DNA from: Isoetes taiwanensis
Lineage: Eukaryota > Streptophyta > Lycopodiopsida > Isoetales > Isoetaceae
Direction: 5' to 3'
Assembly: GCA_021234155.1 (NCBI GenBank)
Contig: JAJEKV010000008.1
Coordinates: 8,212,445 to 8,276,444 of the forward strand
Length of the DNA stretch: 64,000 bases
Positions 46,316 through 57,786 of the stretch are shown here, one piece after another. The position numbers and the translations under genes were made by a program. Each line of letters begins with the position of its first letter. The first letter of the stretch is position 1. Under the pieces are notes generated by a model, which made no database searches, was not told the DNA's origin, and was given only the letters and a program-made list of their open reading frames with translations.

Positions 46316-48318
46316 TGGTGACGCTCCCTACTAAATATACGGCTCGCAGCCATACACTCCGTAGGAAATCCCCCATCCGGTCCTCCGACCGCACGGGCCC
46401 TCTGTCTATCCCGCACTCTGGGATCACCGTAGTGCGGGAAGGGGACACGAAGGTGTCTTGCGCGCCCTTCCCCTATGGGCTCCTATCACAGTGGAAGCAT
46501 AAACATCGTCAGAACTAGCAATAACAATACATCATACTACCACGAAGGGTAGCTCATCCACATATCCATAGCTGCAAAGAACATAATCATATGCCATAAA
46601 ACCTACCCGTGGCTCTGACTCATAAGGAAGTCGACTAACTGGATAGGCCTCAAGATAGAGCAGACCGAGTCATAACAATGGCGGGGCTGGCTATAGACAA
46701 TGGCTAGGGTTGACCACTCCATCCGCCCCTCCTGTGCATACTTTGCAGATGGGTTAGATCAGGCTCTGACATGACTCTAGCCTTCCGGATACGCAGCAGT
46801 CCCATGGCATCACCCATCGGGACTACTCCAGGTTGCATCTCCCTGGTCTGTCGAGGCAGGAAGGGTTGTATCTCCCCTTCCCGGGGGTCTAGAGGCTCCT
46901 CGGGCGGCTAGAGAATCGGGACGACACACGATTCATACCCGACTGAACCCCCCAAAACAAGAGCCAAGCTGACACTTGCAACTCTTGAGAGGCAGGGCGA
47001 CACCATTGCCCCAGGAGGTGTCGGACTCATGCTCGGCCCACACGAAGTGACCGACCATAAGCCTAGCTCACTATGGGATCCCCCGTAGCCCCCACTTGGC
47101 AGGGATCCTCCCTCCGCCTTGCCTCTAGCCCCGTTGTGTAGTGCTGAGTAACATCATAGCCTCAATAGTCCGGTGGGTTCCTATGCACAGGCCGCAACTA
47201 ATAGGAACTAAGGGATCTACACTAGGAGCATACTACATATGGTCCTAGGTCTCTACCCCCCTTCCCAATACAAGAGGAGCAAACATGATCAACCATCGTC
47301 ACATCACATCATAACATGGTAACATCATAAGAACATTTTAACCTAATCATACATATGTAACTTACAGTTAGGGTTCCTTGATTAGGGTTCAAGATGTTCA
47401 ACAAGGTTCTAGGATGGCTCTACTCTAGATACAACATACAGACCCATCTGGAGTGCTAACTTCCAGATGAACCACTATGAACTCTCCTCCATCTACCTGC
47501 TCCAGACGCACTTCCTCCCATCCCTGGTCACTGGTGTCTCCATTGCTCCTTGACGTGGTCGAAGTCGTGCTCCCTCCACGATCATGCACACACTTCGGGG
47601 GCTGCTGCACCAATCTATGCTACGACGAACGATGCTCGAAACGGGGTTTCGAGTGCGTAGATGAGTGTTCAGGTGCTAGAGTCAGGAAAAAGGGTCTAGG
47701 GTTAGGGTTGAGCCAATATAGGTGAGGGTCCACATGGGATGCCACGTGGCACCTCTAGGATGGGGCCGTGTGGCGGTATGCCCAATAGGATAAGGCCATG
47801 TGGAAATGCGCCTTATCCTAAGGTTATCTAAGTTAAGCATTAACTTAGATATGCACCCATTACCACTTTCTAAGGTATACAAGGCTACCAAAGGTTGACT
47901 TGTATAGTGACGGGTCCAGGAATATACGTATCTATGGCGTATATTCCCCTGGAACGTCACACATAAAATAGAGACTAATCACTCATCTACTGATACCGAG
48001 ATTAAAGCTATCTAGAAACTAACCGGTGTCTTGGCTGGATCCGTTATCCCCCAGGTTTTCCATGGCTGGCTGGTTGGACGGTTATGAACAACAACTGCTC
48101 CTTCTTCAACTCTCCCAAGTCGAATTGGGGCAGAATTGGGCTGGAGACCCACTTGAATACCTCCCAAATGTAAGTACCCTGTGCCAATTGAGTTGGTCCA
48201 GGTGGCTTTACCCCATTGGTCAATTTATTCCAGTTACTACTAATTAGCTAGACATTTAGTCACTAGATAGTTTAATTAACTAATATCTTAGCATAGCTAA
48301 CTTAAACCCTTTTAATTT

Positions 48319-49407
48319 TATTTTTTTTGAAGGACGTCAGACTTTATTAATAACACTCCATCATAATACAGGATACAATGCAGAGACGGGAATAAAAAAC
48401 CCAGTGGATGATGACAATATAATGCAATTCACATTATTTTCCTCTCCTACAAAAAGAAGAATAATATATAATGATATTTTTAGAAAAGTTACTTTAACCA
48501 TGTCGAACTTCCACGTCCATAGAATCATTAACAACAACTTGATTTGCTCCCTGGTGCCTCAATGTCACTGAATCAGGGACATCCACTGTATCAACCATAG
48601 CAGATATTGGAGCTACAGAGTGAACTAACGCAGACTGAGGAGTCGAGCTATTTTTGCGACGTGCAAGCTTCTTCAGGCGTGAAGTAGACCATCCTTCTTC
48701 CAATAATTCTTGCTTGTGAGCAATGTCCTGAAGATGAGAGTGTAGATCCTCATTAAGAGGGTCTACTGATATAGACTGAGACAGAGATGCACTAGAAGAA
48801 GGCGATGGTGCAAAAATAGCTTGAGAAGAAGGCACAAAGGCTGGTAATACTGACGAATTAACTAGTGCAAAGGCAGATGAGGAAGAAGATGATACAACAC
48901 GACATTCAAGTGTAGTGGATGCTATGTGACATGGGATAGGAGCAGTTGGGGAGGTAGAGATAAAAGTATGCCTAGACTTGTAAGTAGCGAGAGCCTCAAC
49001 ATTGGGAAACATCTTGGCAAGCTCAGGTCCATTAAGCAGATGTAGTTTGTACTTGAAAAAAAGTGGGCCACTTTTGACCACTACTGACTGAGGAATAGAA
49101 ACACAAGTAGGAAGAGATACACACATTCGAGGACCATTAACATTAGAATGGGCAAGATGCATACCCAATCCATTGGCAATAGCAATCATAAAACCAGGCA
49201 CTTACAATTCTAGTGGAAAATCCTCTAAGGCAAGCCAGCAAGGCATGCACAATGCACCAGACTTACTTTGCAAGAATCCAGAAGAATAAACCTGATATAG
49301 AAGATAATGTCCCCATAGAGGATCAACACCATGCTCCACAAGCCTGTCAACTGCAAGTGAAGAGTCAAACGTGACAAAGAAGAAATTATTATCTTTATCC
49401 AAAACTT
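48319..49407 (-). mobile_element. Nested short LINE carrying ORF1 but no ORF2
   Basis: Flanked by the 17-bp direct repeat TTAAACCCTTTTAATTT (48,302-48,318 and 49,408-49,424). Minus strand: an ORF1-type protein in two frames (49,402-49,202, then 49,201-48,494), about 170 bp of 3' UTR and an A-rich tail. The tail region (TTTTATTCCCG..CTGCATT..TAATAAAGT) resembles the 3' end of LINE-2. ORF2 is absent, so this would be a non-autonomous copy mobilised by LINE-2-like machinery. Confidence 0.8.
48494..49402 (-). pseudogene. LINE ORF1-type protein in the nested element
   Basis: Two abutting frames. The first (66 codons) ends CWLALEDFPLEL. The second (235 codons) contains GLGMHLAHSNVNG, QSVVVKSGPLFFKYKLHLLN and a Ser/Pro-rich tail. 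The same protein recurs on the plus strand at 53.7-54.4 kb. It matches the plant LINE ORF1 pattern; an obvious CCHC knuckle is not visible. Confidence 0.65.
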
Positions 49408-49503
49408 TTAAACCCTTTTAATTTACTCCACAATGGTCCCAAAATACCCCCAATGACGTGTCATGATATTTATATGTATACCATATAAATACGTAACGTT
49501 ACA

Positions 49504-49518
49504 TTCTCCCCCCAGAGG
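49504..49518 (-). other. Polypurine tract of right element
   Basis: Minus strand CCTCTGGGGGGAGAA immediately before the TGTAACG start of the 3' LTR. It primes plus-strand DNA synthesis. Confidence 0.8.
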
Positions 49519-49555
49519 AATGTTGTCCTCAACATTGTGGTTAGTGATTAGATGA

Positions 49556-50258
49556 TTAAATTATGAGGAAGCTAATATATTCAAATAAGTAATAGAGAAG
49601 ATACATAAAATGATCATGGCTTTTGCTTACTTCTGGCAGCCAATAAATAGCCGTGGACTTCCTCCACCAAGATCTCTGCATATCTGTAAGCAACTGTTGG
49701 GACACTTCCACCTTGGAAACGTGATTGTGCCATCTGTCTGGAGTAAGGCATTGGTACCCATAATTTATCATAAATGGAGACATTCTTGAAGGCGGAAAAT
49801 CTCCTTGGAGAACAATAAGGGGGTATCCAAGGCGGTATTCGTAGTGCGACATGGCAAGAAGTGTGCCATCTTAAAAAGCCTGTCCACCACTACCATCAAT
49901 GCGTCAAATCCCCTAAGTTTTCTCAAGAGACCCACGATGAAATCCATGGTTATAACTTCCCATTTGGCATGAGTAACTTCCAACGGTCTAGTTCTCCTGG
50001 GATTCTTAACTGCTCTGCCTTTGTTTGCTGCCAAAGACGACATTGCTTAATATAACGGGCAATGTGCTTCTTCATTGCCGGCCAAAAGTAGCCGGATCTG
50101 AACTTAAAATAGGTTTTCATGAACCCAGCATGTCCAGCTATCGGACTATTATGTGTGTCATGGATGATAAGCCTTCGAACCCCTGATGTTTCTGGCACAC
50201 ATAATTTATTCTTGTAATAAAGGAGCTTGCCTTCCTTTTTGTAATGGCAGAAAGCCAC
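49556..50258 (-). pseudogene. Integrase, internally deleted (right element)
   Basis: Zinc-binding part (49,950-50,258): KLLYYKNKLCVPE, HDTHNSPIAGHAG and YIKQCRLWQQTK, where the second Cys of the usual CxxC is Trp. The core (49,768-50,043) keeps the first catalytic Asp (TMDFIVGL, FDALMVVVDRL). The region with the second Asp and the Glu is missing: the next frame (49,556-49,852) already reads SPFMINYGYQCLTP, which lies downstream in the family. Integrase would join element cDNA to the chromosome; this one cannot. Confidence 0.82.
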
Positions 50259-50269
50259 TTGCTCTTAAT

Positions 50270-50919
50270 CTATTCTGGCTTCCTTACATAGGCTTTGCCA
50301 AACCTCATAAAATTCAGGATCGGTTGAAAGAGCTTGTTCAATTGTCTTCCCAAACTCACTGGTGAGCGTGGATATAGTATTGCAATGCGTGCGGGTAATA
50401 AGAAGGTGCCTAAAAAGGCATCGGCAACAACATTGTGCTTGCCCGACTTGTATACAAACTCAAAGTCATGTTCCTCCAAGAATTCCATCCATCTACATTG
50501 ACAAAGATTAAGGTGGGGTTGCGTGAAGATATATTGGAGACTTTGATGATCTGTGTCCAACTGGAATCTCCTCCCAAGAAGGCAATATCTCCAAATTCGT
50601 AAAGCCCGCACAACGGCAAGTAATTCTTGGCCACGTATTGGATATCGCTGCCAGCTTCATTCATCTTCTTGGAGTCATATGCAATAACCCTTCCCTCTTG
50701 CATTAAGACGCCTTCAGTAGCTATCTTACTTGCATCAATGGCAACCCACTTATCCTTTTGAGGATCCGGCCAGGTAAGAATTGGAGCAGTGGTTAATGCT
50801 TCCTTCAATTGCTGGAATCCGAACTGGAATTTCTCCTTCCAATGTGTTACCCAGTCCTTCACTTTTTTGCTTTTGGTGAGATCAGTAAGAGGTGCAGCTA
50901 TCTTGGCAAAATCCTTCAT
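50270..50919 (-). pseudogene. RNase H domain (right element)
   Basis: Two overlapping frames. The first has ILTWPDPQKDKWVAIDAS with the first catalytic Asp, and VIAYDSKKMNEA. The second has FQLDTDHQSLQYIF and FEFVYKSGKHNVVADAFLG, the usual RNase H/connection end. A frameshift near 50.6 kb separates them. Confidence 0.85.
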
Positions 50920-51122
50920 AATTTTTCTATAACATCCCGCTAAACCAGAAAACTTCTGACCTCTGAAACATTTGTAGAAGCGGGCCAGTCTTTAACTGCC
51001 TTAATCTTAGCTGGATCTGTGGAAATATCGGCAGCAAAAATAATGTGTCCCAAGTACTCCACTTAAGTGGTGGCAAACTTGCACTTGGAGAACTTAGCAA
51101 ATAGCTAATGGCGTCGCAACTT

Positions 51123-51705
51123 CTATAAGGCTAAGCGAAGATGACGTTCATAGTCTTCGAAAGTCTTAGTATAAATAAGTATGTCATCGAAGAAAATGAT
51201 GGCAAACTCATCCAGATAGTCACGAATGACATCGTTCATTAATCGCATAAACGTGGCAAGGGCATCGATTAGCCAAAAGGGCATAACCGTGAATTCATAA
51301 TCCCCATAGCGTGTCCTAAAAGTTGACTTGAGGATGTCTTCTTTCTTGATTTGTATTTGGTGATACCCTGATCGAAGGTCGATCTGGGAGAAGTATCTAG
51401 CCCCTTGTAATTGGTTCATAAGGTCATAGACATGTGGTAGAGCATACCGATTCTTAGTAGTATCCTTATTTAGTTGCCCGTAATCAATACACATGCACAA
51501 TGTGCCGTCCTTTTTCTTGATAAACAAAATGAGTGCCCCAAAAGGCGGACACACTTGGGCAAATAAAGCCTAGCTGAAGAAGTTCCTGCAACAGCTTCTT
51601 GAGCTCGCCTAGTTTGGGGGTGCTCATGTGGTATAGAGCCTTACTGGTAGGTATTGTACTAGGTTGAAGTGCAATCTCACACTCTACTCCTCTGAAAGGT
51701 GGCAA
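51123..51705 (-). pseudogene. Ty3/gypsy reverse transcriptase (right element)
   Basis: Two frames. The upstream one (51,484-51,705) has YHMSTPKLGELKKLLQELL and [11 protein letters not shown]. The downstream one (51,123-51,554) has [47 protein letters not shown] and the catalytic FFDDILIY, where the usual IDD is FDD. A stop lies between RT and RNase H (51.1-50.9 kb). Confidence 0.88.
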
Positions 51706-51954
51706 TTTCTGAATCTCCTATGGAAAAAGATCTTGAAATTCCCGAATCAAGGTGCCAATGGTTTTTGGCAAGCCTCTAATAGTTTCTTCTTGCTTAGAAA
51801 CAGCTTCTACTGATGCGAGTCTAACAATGCAAGCAATTTTATCTCTCCTAATGGCTTTATCCAACTGGTGCAATGAAATAAATTACTTTATCAGAATTAC
51901 TGGATTACCTGTTATAGTGACACGGGCCCCATTAGATGCATTGAATGTGACTTT

Positions 51955-52257
51955 TTACTTCTCACAATCAATATTGGCCTTTGCAATGGTCAAAAACTTC
52001 ATGCTGACAATAAGATCATACTTTCTAATATTCATAATCTCCGCATCTAAGGCAACAGGTGCTCCGGGCAACTGGATATTCAGGTTAACACAACGGCCAT
52101 GTATGTGTCGAACAACCCCACTAGCCAAGGTAACTGGACGTGGCTTAAACTTCAAAATGGTGAGACGTAAGGCCTCGGTTAGTCTAAGAGATGAAAAGTT
52201 ATGTGTACTACTCGTATCCATGAGAATAGCAAAGGGTCTACTATCAATCTGACCCAC
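51955..52257 (-). pseudogene. Aspartic protease (right element)
   Basis: A 100-codon frame with the catalytic box AILMDTSSTHNF (DTS where DSG or DTG is usual), followed by a strand-rich domain including YDLIVSMKFL (compare DVILGMDWL). It would process gag-pol. Confidence 0.78.
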
Positions 52258-52275
52258 AGTGGATATGATGGTAGG

Positions 52276-53523
52276 CTAAATATCCGCGTTGCCTGTGTCA
52301 ATTGCAGCAAAAATATACGAGTCGCCTTGTATATAGTCAGGTGCCTCCTCATCGGTAGGGGCTTGAAGATCACAAAAAACTGATAGCTCATCCCATTCAA
52401 CTTCAGCTAGTGCGGCATGTGCTGCTTGAGCTACATAGGGACATTCTTGTATGCGATGCCCCGGTCGAAAACAACGATAACACACTTTGTCTCTCTTTAA
52501 CTATTCTCGGGCTTCCTTGGGAATAGACTGGAGAATCTGTTGCATAGCTCCTGTAGAATTTGCTGGCTTTTCTGGGACATTAAAGCTCGCCTTCTTATGG
52601 TAGGAAGATTGATGTGGGAGTCCTGGACTAGGGAACGTGCTTTATAAGTCGTATAGGCTCTTCCTCCATCAAAAGTTGAGGGATGCTGGTATGAGTATTT
52701 TGGTGCTTCTTCTTCTAGACTAAGAGCCTTAGCCTTAGCCTTAGCCTTAGCCTTAGCTTCTACAATGGTTTTGGTGTCAATGGCGTGCACCAATTGCTTT
52801 AGGGTGGGAGATAACCCTTCGACATACCCTTCAACTGCACGGCGCTCGGTGATGCTAAGAACATAGAGGCGTAGCCGCATAAATTCATCTGTGTAGGCTT
52901 GGACTGGTGTATTCTTCTATTCCAGGCGTTAAAGGGTCTGTATCTGTTGGCATCAGTGTGCTCCTGGAACATAATGAGATTTAAGTGTCTTTGCAAATAT
53001 TTTGAACCTACATTTGGTCCTTATCAGTCTATGAGTCGTAGCATAGCCCTTCCGCCATATACGTGCAGAACTTGTAAAATTGGTGGTTGCAACTTTGCCG
53101 ATATCCTTCTCGATCATGTCATATGATTGTCCAAGCTCATGCATTTCGTCTAGCCATGACTCTGCATCGATATTAGACCTGGACTTTCTCGAAAACTGAG
53201 CAAGTTTACGGTTCTTCCAGATATTGGTAATGCAGAGTCGACTATTTACTGATAATCCTTCTTACTAGATTTGGCAGGAATTACATCTAAGAATCTGAGG
53301 AGTCTGAGCTGGAATCAAATGTAGAAGAGCTAAGGGTGCATTTAGAACATGCTGGGCTAGTGACAGCTCTTACTAGCGCAGGTGGGGGTACTTGGTTGAG
53401 TTTAGCCGGGGGCACTTCAGGGCCATACTCCAGAACGGCGGTTGGAGGATGCCTATGAAGGACATAGGCCTGAAGCTCGGCCATTTGACACTTCATGAGG
53501 GCTAACTCTTGCTCAGGCATCAA
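52276..53523 (-). pseudogene. Gag with CCHC zinc knuckle (right element)
   Basis: Pieces in order. 53,287-53,523 is an N-terminal helix plus Pro/Ser-rich linker. 52,953-53,144 has DIGKVATTNF and ARIWRKGY, matching the left element. 52,497-52,880 is capsid C-terminal with AVEGYVEGLSPTLKQLV and an (Ala-Lys)5 run encoded by a GCTAAG hexanucleotide repeat. The knuckle CYRCFRPGHRIQECP (CX2CX4HX4C) is at about 52,440-52,485. Stops at about 53.29 and 52.49 kb and frameshifts break it. Confidence 0.82.
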
Positions 53524-53639
53524 TCAGTCAGGGTCCATTGGAGTTGCCCACGGTGGATTTCATATGCCGTCTATATCAAAAAGAAGGAAATAGATCATAG
53601 ATGAAATGTGTGTATGGAGAAAGAATAATTTGACATACA

Positions 53640-54840
53640 TTAAGATCATCCATAATTGATAATCGAGGAATTCATATTTGTTACATGCCTGGTGTTATGC
53701 CACTTTATTGGCCCATTTTAGATTTGAAGCGTATGGGGTCTTGGCTGTCTGGGCATGTTCATAACTTGAGTCTTTTAGCTTATCAGTCAATCAAGCTAGT
53801 AGCAAAAGATCCACGATATTTCCTTCTTATGTTTAGTTCGCTCGAGCTAGCCGTCCAACTCATTGAGCGTGGTGTTTATCCTTCGTAGAATATCATAATT
53901 ATATTCCTGGTCTCTTCCACGCAAATCATATGCTTTACGTGCCCCATTTTGGATTGTCATTGCAGACTTTCCTCCAAAATGCAAGATTTAAAGCTTAATT
54001 CAGCCATTGAAAATAATATTGAGTTGCATCTTCAATGCTCTATCACGAATAGCCTTATTAAGATTTGTATTACAAGATCTATTGATCATGATCTACCTCA
54101 AACAATTGTTGTCCAAAGTGGAACCATGCTTTTTTCTTTCGAGCTGTGTTTGCTCAATGCCCCTGAACTGGCTCTTATATTCTTTGAGGCATCTGATTTT
54201 GTCCAGTATTGCAGGCCTTTGAGATTCCAACACTTGGCTCCTACATCTATTTTTTTCCAGCTATCTACAGACCCATTCATTGCTGACCCAGCTGCAGCTT
54301 CTTCCTTGCCTATTTTTAATCAGCATATGCATAAATTTAGGGAAGATTCAAAGGATGCAAGAGCAGCAGAAGAGGGCTCATAATTAGTACATGAATATTA
54401 CTGTCGAGGTGTCCACCTTCTGCCTAAACATCCATTGGCTTTTTGCCAATCTCGAAAAATAACAAAGGGCTTTGACTTGGCAGTGTCTCAGCATCCTCCG
54501 CACTATGATTCACGGGTCACTTCTCCTCTCATCAGTCCATGTCATGGTTGTTTCTCACATCTTTAGTAGGCTGGCATGGTTGAAGAGGCTGATGCATATG
54601 GGGTGATGTCTTCCCCCCTAGAGAGGAGTCAGATATTCTTTTGTCTCTCTAAGCTGGATGCTCAGTTTATATGTTTGCAAGAACACAAATGTCGCAAGGG
54701 AGATGTAAAGCTGATGGATATGATCAGTTGATGCTTCAATGTGCTGGTGGCAGCAGCTGATTCAGCTAGTCCGAGAGTTGTTATGGCTTGACAACATTAT
54801 TGGTAGTCATTTTCACTAAGATAGATAGCTTTGGCCGATG
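53640..54840 (+). mobile_element. Nested LINE fragment (ORF1 plus start of endonuclease)
   Basis: Lies on the plus strand inside the minus-strand element, between gag and ORF X. It contains the same ORF1-type protein as 48.5-49.4 kb (compare QTIVVQSGTMLFSFELCLLN). Decayed endonuclease sequence follows (about 54.6-54.8 kb, with DAQFICLQEHK, the catalytic Glu motif). RT and tail are missing. Ends are approximate and I found no target-site duplication. Confidence 0.6.
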
Positions 54841-54960
54841 AGCTTTTATCTTGTGGCAGGAACATGGACATTAAAATTTAGACTATATAATATTAGAAAA
54901 TGCCAACTATGGCTTTGCAGGGTGTAGTGCCCAAAGACGAATACAAATAGTAAGTAAAAA

Positions 54961-56346
54961 TACTCAAGAGCTAGGCCCTGCATCTTCCTCCATGGGAGTT
55001 GGAGGCTCAGGTGGTCGTTGGTGCCAAAGTAAGGTGACACCTACGCTGATGGTGAAAGCAGCTACAGATGCAACCCCTGGCGGGAAGGCGGTGGCCAGCG
55101 GTGATGCGGCGAGCAAGTTCATGCTCATCCAAGCCGTTATATCCTGATCCAGGGCAGCAATGGCATATCCCGATGTACCAGCACAAGAGTAGACGTGCGA
55201 TAATTTATCTTCTTATGACCTGCCAAAGTGGACAAAGCACGAAGTGCGGCCCATGCTGCCTCGGCCTCTAGAACAAGGTCCCGGCAACAAAAAGGACCTG
55301 CCATTTCTTGAATGCGGATAGGAAGAAGCGCGAGATATTTGTCGAGGGCCTTTGCTTCATCCGAAGTGGTGGTGTCGACTTCTTAGTCAATGTCCGCAGT
55401 CATTTCTTCTCTGTTTCTCTTCCCAAGCATGATCCTTATTTTCCAATAAGTCCTCCCCTTCATCATAGGGTTCCATGGTGACCTCAACATCATTGGTATT
55501 GGGAACGCGAAGTCCCATAGCACAAAAGCTTCTGGAGCGGTTCCAATGGGGCACCCTGCAACATTAGGTGCTGAAGTTTTAGGAGGGTATCCATGGACTC
55601 AATATCCTCCGACTGGAAGCTTAAGAGCCACTGAACCTGTGGCGGGAACTCAGCTGAGGAAAAATCAAGGAAGTTGCCCATGCAATACTCCGCGAGTTCG
55701 TAGAGGATCTCAGTCTTTCGTTTATGCTTAAGAATAGCAATGACACGGTAGGTCCACATGATGTCATCGAGGAGAAGATACTCCTGCCCGTTGACATAGA
55801 CTATCGGTATGATATCCAGGCCAGTAAGTTTGGATCCTTGCCCCCTGGGTATTGGCATTACTTCAGCCAATTGCTTCCATTGAACAAAGTCATCCTAACT
55901 AATGCGCTCATCCTCCTCATCTGGTAAGGGAGTTTGCATCTTTCCCTTCTCGGGGGGAATGTCCTCTGGTCCATTAAAATAGCTAGGGTATAACGGACCT
56001 CAAAATAGGCCTGATCATCGAAGCGTATAATGGGGGTATGATTAGTCCATCTAATAATGCCCCTGAAGATGTTGGAGGCATGTCGGTCGTTCCCCATCAT
56101 CTGCAGTAAAATTTATTGGCTAAGGTATAGCTGTGGAGGATCTCCGTGTTGAATACACTTGGGAACCATGTCTTGGATATAGAACTCGAAGAACCTGGCG
56201 TAGTCGGGGCGGGCTTGCATGTTGGTAATAAGATCTATATCCTGAAGCAGATAGGGATGGAGAAGCTCAAAGTGAACCTGCGATCCGAATGATCTCCATC
56301 CAGTTACCATTGATGGCGTGCAGAGAAATCCATGAAGCAGGAGCAA
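54961..56346 (-). pseudogene. ORF X (right element)
   Basis: Homologue of 42,276-43,808. Aligned segments are RPDYARFFEFYIQDMVP, GIIRWTNHTPIIRFDD with YFEVRYTLAILM, GLDIIPIVYVNGQEYLLLDDIM, KTEILYELAEYC and ALDKYLALLPIRIQEM with RALSTLAGHKKINY. A frameshift lies near 55.87 kb, stops near 56.11 and 55.39 kb, and another frameshift near 55.15 kb. The C-terminal part becomes Ala/Pro-rich. No known function. Confidence 0.7.
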
Positions 56347-56643
56347 AGGAACAGGAGGAGAGAGAGAGCGCTTGAGGAAGACGAAGAGGAAGTAGGAACC
56401 CTAAATCAAAAGTGAGTTCGAAATAAATTAACTTCCAGTCAACTTATTGTTGGACATTTATTTTATTTTCTATTATTTATTTTTTTTATTCACTTTGTAC
56501 TCCCTCCCTATTCCTTTTTCTTTAAACAAACAGATCAATCTACACAACGCCCATACAATATACACAAGACAAGAAGATTTACATTCATCGCAAAAGAAAT
56601 ATACAGTAAGACGAAGATATAAAACATAAGTGTGATGCTCATA

Positions 56644-57786
56644 CTATCGGTGATCCCCTCTAATCCGTCGGGCGAGGTGCAAATCCTTTGGCATTATTGT
56701 AACGCGCATGGCGTAAATAGCACAAAGGTTGGCATCACCAAAAAGAGCCACCAAATAATCCTCCTTGGACTCCGATGGAGCCAAGGGAGTAAATTGCTTT
56801 CAGAGACACGATGCTTTTTCTAGGTGGCACAAATTGGTGCAGATTGCAAAGGACGGTCTTAAATTCCCGGGCAATTTCCCGAACCAGTCGTTGGAACGGT
56901 AACTTGCGTAACAGGAGCTCAATGGACTTTTGAAACTTCTGAATCTCCCCGAAAGCTATCGTGCCAAGTCTCCACCTACGAGGCTTCTTCTTGGGGGTTG
57001 GTGGCTGAGGGAGGGTCTTACTGGCTATGGGATGGTGACCAGCCACATTGACCCATTCTTGCTGGTAGATGTAGCCTTGCCCACCCCGCCCACAACTTGG
57101 AGACATTCCTTATAGTTACCTCGGAACTTGTGCGCCATACTTTTCCGTCTTTGTTTAATTGTACGTGGCTCAAATTGGTCGGCGTTCTGCTTAGCTTGGT
57201 TCTCAAATGCTCGCTCTGCCTCCATCTTGGCATGTCTCTCCAGGGCTTGACGGACTTCAGTTCTCCTGTGCATCTCAGTGATGTATCGATCAGGCGTGGC
57301 TGCCATTTCTAGCTCTATGGTCTACTGGAGATCAGAAGTGATATAATTAGGGAAATTATCCCATAGGACACTCTTAGTCTCCTCGTCGTAATATTACAAG
57401 AGCAAGGTAAGGGGGCATCCTTCAATGATAGCTTCCGCATTTTCCAAATAGATATACCAGGCACCCCTGTATACTGGATTTCCACTAGCCACTTCTTGTG
57501 CATTTGCCCCTATGGCCAAGTCCATAACTCTTTGTGCTTCAACCCTTGCGGCTTCCTCATCACTAATGGTCGCAGGCTCCAGGGGATAGTACTTGATGAG
57601 GGTTAGGACTTGATCTGGCTGCTCCACGAGGGTGCTTCACTAACAGTGTTGAGTTTGAGCAAAAACCTCTTTGTCAAATGGAAGATGGGGTAAGGTATCC
57701 GTCCTCTTAGCAAGATTTTTGAGTTCAGCAAACAACTATGTGATATCAAGCGTGTTATAAGACTGGGCTTGCATGGCCCGAGCCAT
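56644..57786 (-). pseudogene. Histone H3-like fusion ORF of retroelement (right copy)
   Basis: Begins MARAMQA, which aligns codon by codon with MARTKQT of the left copy. The same frame runs, with five stops, to about 57,025 through a helical Glu/Arg-rich region (RTEVRQALERHAKMEAERAF). A shift then leads into [19 protein letters not shown] and a clear H3 fold: [35 protein letters not shown] and, after another shift, [38 protein letters not shown] and a TAG at 56,644-56,646. Residues before alpha-N (KPRRWRLGT) match the H3 KPHRFRPGT, which the left copy has lost. Loop 1/alpha-2 seems about 17 residues longer than in H3, though the shifts blur this. Confidence 0.85.

Larger units (their letters stand above)
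41270..46316 (-). mobile_element. Left H3-carrying Ty3/gypsy-type element, internal region (truncated after gag)
   Basis: Minus-strand order from the PBS (46,304-46,315): a leader of about 550 bp, H3-like ORF (44,596-45,747), a spacer with two hairpins, ORF X (42,276-43,808) and gag (41,362-41,946), ending near 41,270. Protease, RT, RNase H and integrase are missing. The order of the three ORFs matches the right-hand element, whose pol defines the superfamily. The left element shares the LTR at 46.3-49.5 kb. Confidence 0.8.
46316..49503 (-). repeat. LTR shared by the two H3-carrying elements
   Basis: On the minus strand it begins TGTAACG right after the polypurine tract of the right element and ends GCGTCACCA right before the PBS of the left element. 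It therefore serves as 3' LTR of one and 5' LTR of the other. Net length without the nested LINE is about 2.1 kb. It aligns in blocks with the LTR at 61,329-62,553, with substantial divergence. The piece 47,340-47,960 is absent from that other LTR. No internal ORF is supported. Confidence 0.75.

Noticed and set aside
47340-47961. A separate small LTR starting TGTGACG at 47,961
   Set aside because: TG..CA ends fit, but homology to the 61-62 kb LTR continues beyond 47,961, and a polypurine tract plus TGTAACG start lie at 49.5 kb. A 0.6-kb deletion in the other LTR explains it better.
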